DNA of 9,144 bases from CAJBLF01 sp964494005 (GCA_964494005.1 CAZBQE010000038.1:1-9144), one strand, 5' to 3'; numbered from the stretch's first letter, positions 1-7,234 are shown. Made by a program: numbers and translations. The notes: generated by a model from the sequence alone, not told the origin.

Positions 1-414
1 ATAGAATGATCTACCAATATTTCTGACGAAGATATCACCAAAGCAAAAGCTGAAGGAGAAAAATTCGCCGAAGAAGATCGCAAGAGAAGAGAAATTGTGG
101 AATCCAAAAATAGACTTGAAGCCCTTATCTATCAAATGGAACAAATGCTTTCCGAAAAGAAAGATCAGATTCCTGATGACGACAAAGAGAAGGTGAATAA
201 GTTGATGGCTGATGGAAAAGTAGTTACCGGAAAAGAATGAGCAACCAAAGAAGAAATCGATACAGAGATCGAAAGAATCCAAAAAGAATTTGCAGAACTC
301 TATAACAAATATCAAGCTGCTCCATCACAGCCAGCTCCCGATGCAGATAAAGAAATCGGAAGTGAAGAAAGCGGAACTGTTGAAGGTGAAGTTATCGATG
401 CAGATGCTAAATAG
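1..414 (+). CDS. dnaK: DnaK (Hsp70 chaperone), C-terminal fragment
   Basis: The 5' end lies outside the window; 137 C-terminal residues are present, ending at TAG 412-414. The segment runs from the end of the substrate-binding domain (SDEDITKAKAEGE, then AEEDRKRREIVESKN) into the helical lid and an acidic, disordered tail ending GEVIDADAK, which resembles the VVDAEF-type end of bacterial DnaK. DnaK is the cytosolic ATP-dependent Hsp70 that works with DnaJ and GrpE to hold unfolded proteins; the ATPase domain is not visible here. Two in-frame TGA codons (7-9 and 238-240) are read as glycine, the second in the GKEG turn inside the lid. Arginine in EEDRKRRE is encoded by CGC and AGA. A strong hairpin terminator follows 46 bases after the stop, so this is the last gene of its transcript. 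Family assignment is secure; regulation cannot be judged. Confidence 0.93.
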
Positions 415-421
415 AGCCTAG

Positions 422-448
422 TTCCGGCTCCAATCCTTGCTGCCGGAA
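422..448. repeat. Short inverted repeat between dnaK stop and terminator
   Basis: TTCCGGC (422-428) and GCCGGAA (442-448) are perfect 7-bp inverted repeats separated by 13 bases, GC-rich compared with the surroundings. It could fold into a hairpin at the 3' end of the dnaK mRNA upstream of the main terminator. No poly-T follows, so it is not a terminator itself. Function unknown. Confidence 0.4.
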
Positions 449-459
449 TTAGAACTTAG

Positions 460-489
460 AAAAACCACTCCAAAGCGGAGTGGTTTTTT
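460..489. terminator. Bidirectional rho-independent terminator
   Basis: CCACTCC (465-471) pairs with GGAGTGG (477-483) around a 5-base loop. The stem can extend through A461-464 with T484-487. T484-489 forms the U-tract for dnaK on the plus strand. The run of five A at 460-464 gives a U-tract on the minus strand for the convergent gene ending at 511. One hairpin therefore probably ends both transcripts. Confidence 0.9.
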
Positions 490-510
490 GATTATGATTT
501 ATTTTATGAT

Positions 511-1650
511 TTATTTTGTTAAGACTTTCATAATTTCTTCTACGGTCAAAATACTTGTAATTCTTGCTGCAGAGTTTCCCACAAACATTAATCCTTCTCA
601 AAAGCTTCATTTGGTACTTTTGATTAGTTCATTGATGATACACATTTGTGCTTTGTTTTGATCGCCATCTCTCAATCAACAGTATTTAAGACAATTATTG
701 AGACAATCTCTTTTGTGAGCAACAACTCATTGCATACTCGTCAAAATAGGACTTTGTTTCAATGCTCTTGCAGGTAATCCTACACTAGACATGTAGGTTA
801 TGATATCATCTTGCGTGCTGTCTACTACTGCTTGTTTAAATGTTTCATGTGCTCAACTTTCTTCACTAGCCAAAAATCTTGTTCCTACTTGTACCATATT
901 AGCACCATATCACAAAACCTCTCTTACATCATTATTATCAATAATTCATCCAGCTCAGATGAGCGTAATATTGGTATACCCATTTTCATCCAATCGTTGT
1001 CTTGCTGCAGGGACTGAGTTTTCCAAAGAAAGTTTTGGATCATCAATTTTATCTAAAGTTTTTGCTCATAAATGTCATCAAGCACCACGTCTTGTTCCAG
1101 GATCTTCAAAAATAATATAATCAGGGACTCTACCGTATGTTGCTTTCCGTTTTTCTACGACTATTTTTATTCCTTTTGGATCAGAAAGCATGATGCCAAG
1201 AGCGACATGAGGAAAGTTTTTGGTGATTTCTGGAAGGTTCCAAGCAATACCAGCTCCTGAAGTAATACCGTCTACTCAAGCTTCACAAGCTGCTTGTACT
1301 TGTTCATCAAATCATTGTAATGCAAAAAGAAAATTCATAAAAATCGCTCATTTTCCATTTGCTAATTGTTTTGCTTTTTGAATTTCTAGTTTGATACAAT
1401 CCAAATTTACTTGATGAAAAATTTGTTGTCTAAGTTCCAAAGGAATAGGTTGATAATTTTTTTTTGCTTCTTGTATCGCTTGATCAAGAAGGTGTTTGTA
1501 TTGTGGCAATAGACAAAGTGCTGCAGAAGATAGTGTTCCTATTCCTCCATTACGAGCAACATTTCAAGCAAGTTCAAAATTTGATATGCCTACTCACATA
1601 CCTCATTGGATAATCGGTTCTGATGCTGTATGTAAACCTATACGAAACAT
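511..1650 (-). CDS. Nitronate monooxygenase / 2-nitropropane dioxygenase family flavoprotein
   Basis: A 379-residue protein, start ATG at 1650-1648, stop TAA at 513-511. The family binds FMN in a TIM barrel. Members oxidise nitronates or, as FabK, reduce enoyl-ACP; which substrate applies here is not visible. Family signatures read in order: PIIQGGMGVGIS (12-23), NGGIGTLSS, GITSGAG, then GAGGHLG (189-195) and IGAGGI, the usual phosphate-binding glycine motifs. A cysteine-containing C-terminal segment (RDCLNNCLKYC, then MCIINEL) and GLMFVGNSAARI also match the class. About 17 in-frame TGA codons are read as Gly, including two consecutive ones inside GAGGHLG and two in QGGMG. CGG at residue 168 (before GRVPDY) and CGA at 219 are read as Trp; a tryptophan before R-x-PD is usual in the family. 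The gene converges on dnaK and has its own promoter. Under the standard code it would look like a shattered pseudogene, but it is intact. Confidence 0.9.
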
Positions 1651-1689
1651 TATTATCATAGAGTAAAATAAAATGTTATCAATGGCATG

Positions 1690-1716
1690 AATATATGTAT
1701 TTAAAAAAAAAGTCAA
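1690..1716 (-). promoter_or_regulatory. Candidate promoter of the nitronate monooxygenase-type gene
   Basis: On the minus strand TTGACT (1716-1711) is followed after 15 bases by TATATT (1695-1690). A TATTCA alternative gives a spacer of 17. The predicted leader to the ATG at 1650 is about 30-35 bases and has no Shine-Dalgarno motif. Confidence 0.55.
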
Positions 1717-1741
1717 CAAAATTTTTCAATAGAAACTCGAT

Positions 1742-1875
1742 AACCAACTAACAACTACTAGTGAACAATTATTAATGAAAGAATTGTATCTTAATCGACT
1801 ATTCATATACTACAATAGTCCATATAAAAATGGAAACCAATAGTGCTAGTTATTAGTTGTTAATCATTAGTTGAA
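1742..1875. repeat. Inverted pair of degenerate 7-bp tandem arrays flanking the rlmL promoter
   Basis: The left arm (1746-1780) is made of 7-base units close to AACTAAC/AACTACT. The right arm (1848-1875) has units AGTTATT, AGTTGTT, AATCATT, AGTTGAA. The two arms are approximately reverse complementary (TAACAACTA on one side, TAGTTGTTA on the other) and enclose about 60 bases that contain the rlmL promoter. The right arm stops one base before the rlmL ATG. A transcript reading through from upstream could fold into a long, weak hairpin covering the start codon. Confidence 0.7.
1784..1811 (+). promoter_or_regulatory. Candidate promoter of rlmL
   Basis: TTGTAT (1784-1789), a 16-base spacer, and TATACT (1806-1811). 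An inverted repeat, GACTAT (1797-1802) and ATAGTC (1815-1820), overlaps the -10 box and could be an operator, though this is inference. The leader to ATG 1877 is about 60 bases. Confidence 0.6.
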
Positions 1876-1876
1876 A

Positions 1877-3046
1877 ATGAATTTCGTCATCACCTGCGCT
1901 GCAGGATTAGAATCTGTACTCAAAAAAGAAATAGAAATCGCTGGATATATCGTGATTGCTTCGTGACCAACCATGGTACGTTTCAAGGGGGATTTTTCCG
2001 CGATAGCCAAAATGAATCTTCGATCTAGAGTCTGAAATAAATTATTTCTTGAATTGGGACAACATATTACTTCTGATTTCAATCAGCTCTTTGACTTGGT
2101 TTCTAAGATCGACTGGAAGATATACGTTCAGGGAAATCCTATCGTTGTAAACGCCATTTCCAAAAATTCTCAACTTTCAAGCACACCGACCATTCAATCT
2201 ATCGTAAAAAAATCTATCGTCAAAAATATTCTTCAAAACAATATTGAAAATTGCAAAGTCCAGAGAAATCTGGGAAAATTGAAAATTGAAAATTCAGGTA
2301 AAGTTTTTGAAGATCCAAAATTACAACCAGTAGAAATACTTGTCCACATACAAAACGATATGTGTTCAATATTACTCAATACGACCGGCGAATCATTACA
2401 TAAGAGAGGATACAAAAAAGCCACAGGAGAAGCACCAATCAACGAAGCATTAGCCGCGTGATTATTGCTTTTGTCATGACGAAAATTTAGCGAACCGCTC
2501 TACGATTTTTTCTGCGGAAGCGGGACTATCATCATAGAAGCAGCTTTGTTAGCCAAAAATATCGCTCCCGGGAGCTTCCGCAAATTTGCATTTCAGCAGT
2601 TCGCGCGATACGACCAATCATTATTCGACAAAGAATTAGCTAGTGCAAAAGCCAAAATAATGACCAACAAAGTACACACCATTATTGCATCAGACATCGA
2701 TCCTACCATGATTTCGATCGCACAAGAAAACGCAAAACACGCTGGCGTACTCGACTATATTCGTTTTGAAACTAAAGATGTAAATGAGTATCTTGATACT
2801 TGATACTTGATACTTGGTACTCTAGTTTCTAATCCACCGTATGGACTCAGAATGAATACCTATGATCTAGAAAAAATATATCACACCATCACAGAGTTGT
2901 TCATCAAACACCCACAATTGCATTGATGAATTATTACTTCTTACGAAAATTTCACGACTGACGAAGTGTCAGGAAGCTGGAAGAAAAGTATGTTTATGAA
3001 CGGTGGTGAGAGGTGTTGGTTTTATAAGAAAACATTACTAAAATAA
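1877..3046 (+). CDS. rlmL: 23S rRNA (guanine-N2)-methyltransferase, RlmL/YpsC-type THUMP protein
   Basis: A 389-residue protein, ATG 1877, TAA 3044-3046. Family members transfer a methyl group from S-adenosylmethionine to N2 of a guanine in 23S rRNA (G2445 for E. coli RlmL). The N-terminal THUMP-type RNA-binding part (about 1-170) is followed by LNTTGESLHKRGYK and the Rossmann methyltransferase. SAM motif DFFCGSGT lies at 210-217 and the catalytic NPPYG of N2-G methyltransferases at 319-323. In-frame TGA (seven) is Gly. CGA at residues 49 (NLWSR), 202 (SGWKF, as SGW in E. coli RlmL) and 244 is read as Trp, while the conserved Arg in PGSFRKF uses CGC. Two 7-bp repeat arrays lie in frame, in a THUMP loop (2243-2298) and just before the NPPY strand (2792-2819). 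ATG 1877 is chosen because the protein starts MNFVITCAAGLE, the usual N-terminus. No Shine-Dalgarno sequence is visible. Residue-level target specificity is inferred only from family. Confidence 0.9.
2243..2298 (+). repeat. In-frame 7-bp repeat array inside the THUMP region of rlmL
   Basis: ATTGAAA (2243-2249) and ATTGCAA (2250-2256) are followed by three diverged units, then ATTGAAA (2278-2284), ATTGAAA (2285-2291) and ATTCAGG (2292-2298). The first and later copies are exactly 35 bases apart, so all eight units are in the same 7-base register. It encodes roughly residues 123-141, a stretch with no counterpart in usual RlmL proteins, between the KSIVKNIL helix and the VEILVHI strand. Confidence 0.75.
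2792..2819 (+). repeat. 7-bp tandem array (CTTGATA)n in the methyltransferase domain of rlmL
   Basis: Three perfect CTTGATA units (2792-2812) plus one variant CTTGGTA (2813-2819). They encode part of the loop and strand just before VSNPPYG. One of the in-frame UGA=Gly codons (2801-2803) lies inside the array. The reading frame continues intact on both sides. Confidence 0.85.
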
Positions 3047-3050
3047 TTAT

Positions 3051-3174
3051 AAATGAGAAATGATAGATGATAGATGAAAGAATTTATCTTATCATAAACT
3101 ATAGTTATTTTACAATAATTCATTTCAGCAATTCCGAAATTTATCATTTCTAATTTATCATTTATCATTTGAAA
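3051..3174. repeat. Inverted pair of 7-bp tandem arrays between rlmL and rlmN
   Basis: Left arm 3051-3078: AAATGAG, AAATGAT, AGATGAT, AGATGAA. Right arm 3140-3174: TTTATCA, TTTCTAA, TTTATCA, TTTATCA, TTTGAAA. The arms are near reverse complements and enclose about 61 bases holding the AACTATAGTT palindrome (3097-3106). The right arm ends two bases before the rlmN ATG. The layout copies the one upstream of rlmL although the unit sequence is different. It may also act as the 3' hairpin of the rlmL transcript. Confidence 0.75.
3100..3105 (+). promoter_or_regulatory. Possible -10 box for rlmN
   Basis: TATAGT inside the palindrome AACTATAGTT. No convincing -35 hexamer lies 15-18 bases upstream (the sequence there is AAAGAAT-like). 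rlmN may have a weak or extended promoter here, or be co-transcribed with rlmL across the 130-base gap. Confidence 0.3.
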
Positions 3175-3176
3175 GT

Positions 3177-4376
3177 ATGACGAAGTCATCAATCCTCGAC
3201 GCGGGCAAGCTTCAACAATTTGCCAAGGAATATAAACTTCAGCCTTTCAGAATTAAACAGATTCATCAAGAAATATTCAAAAATCAGAATAGTGATTTTG
3301 CTGAAATGACAACGTTATCCAAAGACTTAAGAGAAAATTTGGATAAACATTTTTCTGTCGTTACTTTAAAAGTCGATAAAATACTTGAAGACAAAACATC
3401 CACCAAAATCTGATTTCAAACCCACGATGGATATACGGTCGAAGCTGTCATTCTTTATCATCAACATAAACACAGTCCAAAGTCCAAAGTCATAAAGTCC
3501 AAAGTCCAAAATGGAAAATCTTTGACTTTAGAGACCTTTGACTTTACGGACTTTACTGACGATACATGAGATGAAAAAAATCCGTGAAAAGAAAACTTAA
3601 GCAGAATAACATTATGTATTTCTTCACAAGTCGGATGTCCGATGGGATGTCTATTTTGTGTGACAGGGAAACTCGGCTTCAAAAGAAACCTTACGCGAGA
3701 TGAAATGATTTCGCAAATTTTATTCGCCAACAATTATATCAAAAACAAATTTGGAAAACAGGAAGACGGAACGTTATTCGGTGTGAGAAACGTCGTTTTT
3801 ATGGGAATGGGAGAACCACTCCTCAACTACGAAAATGTCAAAAAATCTATCGAGATCATGCTCAGACAAGAAGCGTGACTTTCACTTTCTCGTAGACACA
3901 TTACGATCTCTACTGCAGGAATAATTCCAGGAATCAGACAACTCATCAAGGACGAAATACCAGTCAAGCTGGCTATTTCACTTCACGCACCCAATCAGAC
4001 GTTGCGTGACAAACTCATGCCAGTAGCCAAAGCATATCCGCTCGAATCACTCAACAAAGTCCTCAGTGAATATGTCAGAGCTTCAGACAATAGAATTTTC
4101 TATGAATATATTATGATCAAAAATATGACCGACACTCCTGAACTTGCTGCGCAATTAGTGACGATGCTCAGAGGCAAACTCGCTCATGTAAATCTTATTC
4201 CTTACAATACCAATCCCGCCATTGATCTCAAAGAAAGTGATAATGCTTCTATGCAGGAATTCAAAAAAATATTAGAAAAGTGAGGTCTCACGGTGACTAT
4301 CAGAGATAGTATGGGAAGAGAAATGAAAGGTGCTTGTGGACAACTTGGGTATGAAAATATAGCCAAGGAGGAATAG
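3177..4376 (+). CDS. rlmN: RlmN, dual-specificity 23S rRNA/tRNA adenine-C2 methyltransferase (radical SAM)
   Basis: A 399-residue protein, ATG 3177, TAG 4374-4376. RlmN methylates C2 of A2503 in 23S rRNA and A37 in some tRNAs by radical SAM chemistry. The [4Fe-4S] motif CxxxCxxC is C154, C158, C161 (CPMGCLFC). The two further essential cysteines are present: C147 in LCISSQVGC and the methyl-carrying C387 in GACGQL. Also seen: RNLT, GMGEPLLNY, ISTAGIIPGI, LAISLHAPN, LMPVAKAYPL, LIPYNTNP and VTIRDSMGR. Five in-frame TGA codons are Gly; CGA at residue 174 (NLT-W-DEM) is probably Trp. The protein is longer than the usual roughly 350-380 residues because of a Ser/Lys/Thr/Asp-rich insert (about 100-140), built largely from a 7-bp repeat hairpin, between VEAVILY and ITLCISSQ. 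It follows rlmL, another 23S methyltransferase. No Shine-Dalgarno sequence precedes the ATG. Confidence 0.95.
3474..3560. repeat. Hairpin-forming 7-bp array inside rlmN coding sequence
   Basis: The left arm has five units (AGTCCAA, AGTCCAA, AGTCATA, AAGTCCA, AAGTCCA; 3474-3508). The right arm (3520-3560) holds CTTTGAC, TTTAGAG, CTTTGAC, TTTACGG, ACTTTAC, approximately the reverse complement of the left. They are separated by about 11 bases. The whole is translated, giving PKSKVIKSKV and then LTLETFDFTDFTDD, in a loop before the radical SAM core. Confidence 0.8.
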
Positions 4377-4429
4377 GTTAAAATATTTGATGTATCCAAT
4401 TTTATAGCAAAAAAAAGTCCTTAAAAAAA

Positions 4430-4457
4430 TTGACAAAAAAATATTTCTGAGTATACT
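4430..4457 (+). promoter_or_regulatory. Strong sigma-70-type promoter for the orphan gene pair
   Basis: Consensus TTGACA (4430-4435), a 16-base spacer, and TATACT (4452-4457), the best promoter match in the window. The leader to ATG 4491 is about 27 bases and contains ATATAAAA/TTTTATAT (4461-4468 and 4474-4481), a weak AT-only hairpin. There is no Shine-Dalgarno motif. Confidence 0.8.
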
Positions 4458-4490
4458 TAGATATAAAATTTTATTTTATATCCCATTTTT

Positions 4491-5873
4491 ATGTCTACTA
4501 TCGAGCAACAAAAAACATCCATCGAAGATGATAATTTGTTTTCATGAGAGCTCACATGACTCAAAGCTAAGGTAATATTAGAGACTCCTGAAATAAATAA
4601 TCTCAAAAAGACTGCTTTGGATAATCATCAAAAACAACATGGTAAAGATTGATTGTATCGATTTAACACATCATCATACAGTAAACTAGAAGATGTTGTG
4701 GTATTATTATTGTTTGCACAAAAAAACATTAACAATCCTAAATATGTTTTTTTTAATGACGAACAAGCAAAAAATACTATAAATAATCTTATCCAAACAT
4801 TACAAAATGGAAATTTTCAAGAATTTCAAAAAATAATATATGAAACAGAAAACAATACAGCAAATACTGATGGAAAGCTTGGTGAAAACACACTAAAAAC
4901 AACTCAAAAATTTATAGAAAAAAATCTCACCTATATGTTGGCGGAAGCAACAGTTGGGGCGGAAGGATGATTAGCTCATATGGAACCTTTAAAGCCAAAA
5001 AATATAAATATTAATAAAGAAATTTTTCCACAAGAAAATATTGCTAATACTATAGAAAATAAAGAATCTATAAATAGTTCATCAATATTGCTTACTGAAG
5101 ATTTGCTTCAGTGATACCATAGAGATACTGAGTTGTATCCTAATAGTAAAAAAACATACGCAGAACTTTACAAAGAAAGATATGACGCTTTAAAACCATA
5201 TTGGGAAGGGAAAAAATTAACTTTTACTATACCTGGAGATACCGAATCTACCACAGGTATAATATATTTTGTTGGATGAACATTTAATATTGTTAATGGT
5301 TCAAAAACAACTTCTATTCAAAATGTTTATGAACTTGGATCTGATCATATCACATTCTGGATAGATAATCAAAGATATACATTATTTCAAGATCAAATTA
5401 CTAATGAAAACGAACTTCTCGTTCATATAGAAAAAGTTGAGGGTGATATACCATCAGATTCTATGCCAGATAATTTGGCAGTCAGCGAAAGACCCGCTGA
5501 AACAGGATTAAAAACTGAAATAGAAAATCAAGAAAAAAATATAACGGATATTGATGCACTCAAGACCAATCGAGAATGAAAATATATAGATATCGATATT
5601 ACTAATATTCCTAATAGAAACAGTGATGAAAATGTAAAATGATATGTCCATATAGAAGATAATGGAACTATAACCATAAAAGAAAATACTGTTACCAGTA
5701 CTATTTATCCTACAGAATTTACTGTAGATCATATTGTCCGAGAGGATGAAGATAAAAAAAGACTAGAAATACCAAATATACCAAATGAAAATGGTATTTT
5801 GGCTACCATTAACGAATTACCGGTTTTGTGAACAGAAACTGAGCCTACTGATTTGATGGCAGAAGAAAAATAA
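4491..5873 (+). CDS. Uncharacterised protein with two WEGK-type repeats and a PG-binding-like motif
   Basis: A 460-residue protein, ATG 4491, TAA 5871-5873; not recognised as a known family. It is hydrophilic, rich in Asn, Glu, Lys and Thr, with no signal peptide or membrane helix, so probably cytoplasmic unless exported by an unknown route. DGKLGENTLKTTQKFI (127-142) resembles the DGxxGxxTxxAxxxF core of PG_binding_1 domains, a weak similarity. Two copies of a beta-rich unit begin at DALKPYWEGKKLTFTI (W238) and DALKTNWEGKYIDIDI (W361). Both continue to a DHI-W segment (W290 and W417). In copy one both Trp codons are TGG; in copy two both are CGA. The Gly of WEGK is GGG in one copy and TGA in the other. 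Nine TGA codons in total are Gly. The tail is acidic (TETEPTDLMAEEK). It has its own strong promoter and is followed after 25 bases by another orphan gene, probably in the same transcript. Confidence 0.85.
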
Positions 5874-5898
5874 TTTTTTATTCTCTAAATATATACAC

Positions 5899-6414
5899 AT
5901 GAGACAATGACCAGATCCATTTAGTGATGAAAAAATCCCAGAAAAAGTTTCTACTACTTCCGATGGAAATGTAGACAGAAAAGAAACCCCTACAGGGTCA
6001 TCTCTTCTCAGTGATTATAAAAAAAACATCCAAATATGAAGAGATGCTTTTAAAGCATACAATGGAGACAAGGCTGCTATAGAAAGAAAAATGCAATCTT
6101 TTGAAAATAGAGGAATCAATTGAAAAGAACAATATTTAGATAATCTAATTGCAGCTGATGACAAAGAGCTAGAAGAGAACTATCTCAAATATTTTGAACC
6201 ACAAACAAGCAAATCTTATCTTGGTGCTGTTGTGACTGCTATAGAAAATGATGCAGTAAAAAAGTGATTTTTTTCTGAAATGAATGGTGCTCAGGATATG
6301 ATAGATGAAAAAACAATACAAAGAATAAAGGTGTTAGACAGACTAATAGATATTTCAAGAAAAATACAAAAAGAAAATGAACTCAAAAATCTTCATGAAG
6401 ATCTAAATAAATAA
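5899..6414 (+). CDS. Uncharacterised small charged protein, second gene of the orphan operon
   Basis: A 171-residue protein, ATG 5899, TAA 6412-6414, 25 bases after the preceding gene and before a strong terminator. No family is recognised. The first 35 residues are polar and look disordered (MRQGPDPFSDEKIPEK). The rest is mostly charged and helix-prone (KAAIERKMQSFENRG, DDKELEENYLKYF, IQRIKVLDRLIDISRKIQK) with no transmembrane segment or signal peptide, which suggests a soluble helical or coiled-coil protein. Four in-frame TGA codons are read as Gly; there are no CGN codons. ATG 5899 is the only plausible start after the upstream stop. Co-transcription with the 460-residue protein suggests that the two act together, but this is inference from position alone. 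Confidence 0.8.
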
Positions 6415-6496
6415 ACTTGTTTTTGTACTTTCATTTACTATTTACGTCTAGAGAAGGTAGCCATCAAATATAAAGAACAAATCTTTTTCATAATCT

Positions 6497-6544
6497 GGAG
6501 GGTGAGAATGTGTGTGTTTTACATACTATTCTCCTCTCCTTTTT
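6497..6544 (+). terminator. Rho-independent terminator of the orphan operon
   Basis: A long imperfect hairpin: the 5' arm starts GGAGGGTGAGAATG (6497) and the 3' arm ends CTATTCTCCTCTCC (6526-6539). There are about 17-18 pairs with G-T wobbles and small bulges, followed by TTTTT (6540-6544). It lies 80 bases after the stop at 6414. The stretch 6415-6496 contains nothing else I can name. Confidence 0.75.
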
Positions 6545-6551
6545 CCATAAT

Positions 6552-6577
6552 AAAAAAAAGATGCGATTACTCGCACC
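6552..6577 (-). terminator. Rho-independent terminator for the minus-strand lipoprotein operon
   Basis: On the minus strand GGTGCGA, loop GTAA, TCGCATC (6577-6560), with one G-T pair, is followed directly by eight T (6559-6552). It sits about 50 bases beyond the lipoprotein stop and faces the plus-strand terminator, so the two transcripts end back to back. Confidence 0.85.
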
Positions 6578-6584
6578 TCTATAT

Positions 6585-6626
6585 ATTCTTAATTTTGAAT
6601 TCTGTATTCTTAATTCTGCATTCATT
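6585..6626. repeat. Six-unit ATTCTNA-type 7-bp tandem array
   Basis: ATTCTTA, ATTTTGA, ATTCTGT, ATTCTTA, ATTCTGC, ATTCATT in unbroken 7-base register from 6585 to 6626. The last base is shared with the stop codon of the minus-strand lipoprotein gene. No inverted partner array is visible here, unlike the arrays at rlmL and rlmN. It would be in the 3' UTR of the lipoprotein mRNA. Confidence 0.8.
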
Positions 6627-7234
6627 TATATAGTCCACTGTCCATGGACAATTCAAATAAGTTGTCGCTGTCCTTCGATATTTTCAAATACAAGATATAA
6701 ACTTCTCCAGTCCATTCCTTCGTATTGTGGATCAATCTGTGGAAAGTGATATTCTACGATTTCTTTTCCGGAGTAAACATCGAAGATAGTATTGATAGTA
6801 TTTCCTCTCTCGAATTTCTGATTATGATACACTTCAGGTGCGTTTATAAAATCTACATCGTAGACATATTTTTCTCGGTACTGACCGATTCATAGGTCGA
6901 TAGGAAATCCAGATCCATCTTGTGATCCTCGAATGAATGTTCTAGAAAGCGCTAATCCGTGATAGACTTCATCACTGGTAAGAATGACATCTGTTTCTAT
7001 ATTTACATATTCATAGGGAGAGAAACGAAGTCCTTGATCGCCGATAAATGTAGATAAGGTAATCAGATCTTGGGTTTTGATAGCGTTTAGTACCACATCT
7101 ATCGTTCAGGTTAGATCGAGTATTGTTCAGGTATTCATCTCTTCATCAATAGAAAGGATATCTGTCTGTTGTCCACATCCAGTCAAAAGGAGTCCGAACG
7201 AAAAAAGAGAAATCAGAAAGAAAATTTTTTTCAT
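6626..7234 (-). CDS. Predicted lipoprotein with a WGSxDGSG ... WTI domain
   Basis: A 202-residue protein, ATG at 7234-7232, TAA at 6628-6626. The N-terminus is a lipoprotein signal: MKK, a hydrophobic run, then lipobox LTGC with C20 as the lipidated residue, so it should be anchored in the cell envelope facing outward. The mature part reads FSPYEYV, FIWGSQDGSGFPID (W102), QYWEKYVYDVDF (W120), RGNTINTIFDVY, EYHFPQIDPQYEGMDW, YLVFENIEGQWQLIGIVHG (W190) and ends QWTI. From memory this matches a domain common in Patescibacteria lipoproteins, with WG-x-DGSG, EYHF and a terminal HxQWTI; its function is not known to me. W102, W120 and W190 are all CGA, and two further Trp are TGG. Four TGA codons are Gly. 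It lies 26 bases downstream of the small membrane protein gene, probably one operon. Confidence 0.88.

Noticed and set aside
800..1120. Plus-strand open frames of 106 and 68 residues opposite the monooxygenase gene
   Set aside because: They are antisense shadows. The minus strand encodes a complete conserved flavoprotein over the same bases.
511..1650. Multiple frameshifted or stop-riddled pseudogenes under the standard code
   Set aside because: All interruptions are TGA only. Reading them as Gly restores full-length proteins with intact family motifs in every gene.
3051..3174. CRISPR-like repeat array
   Set aside because: Units are only 7 bases, contiguous, degenerate and without unique spacers of constant length. 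No cas gene is nearby.
6639..6650. Perfect 12-bp palindrome TGTCCATGGACA as an operator or part of the heptamer array
   Set aside because: It lies within the conserved C-terminal coding sequence of the lipoprotein (IVHGQWTI), which is enough to explain it. A role in DNA binding has no other support.
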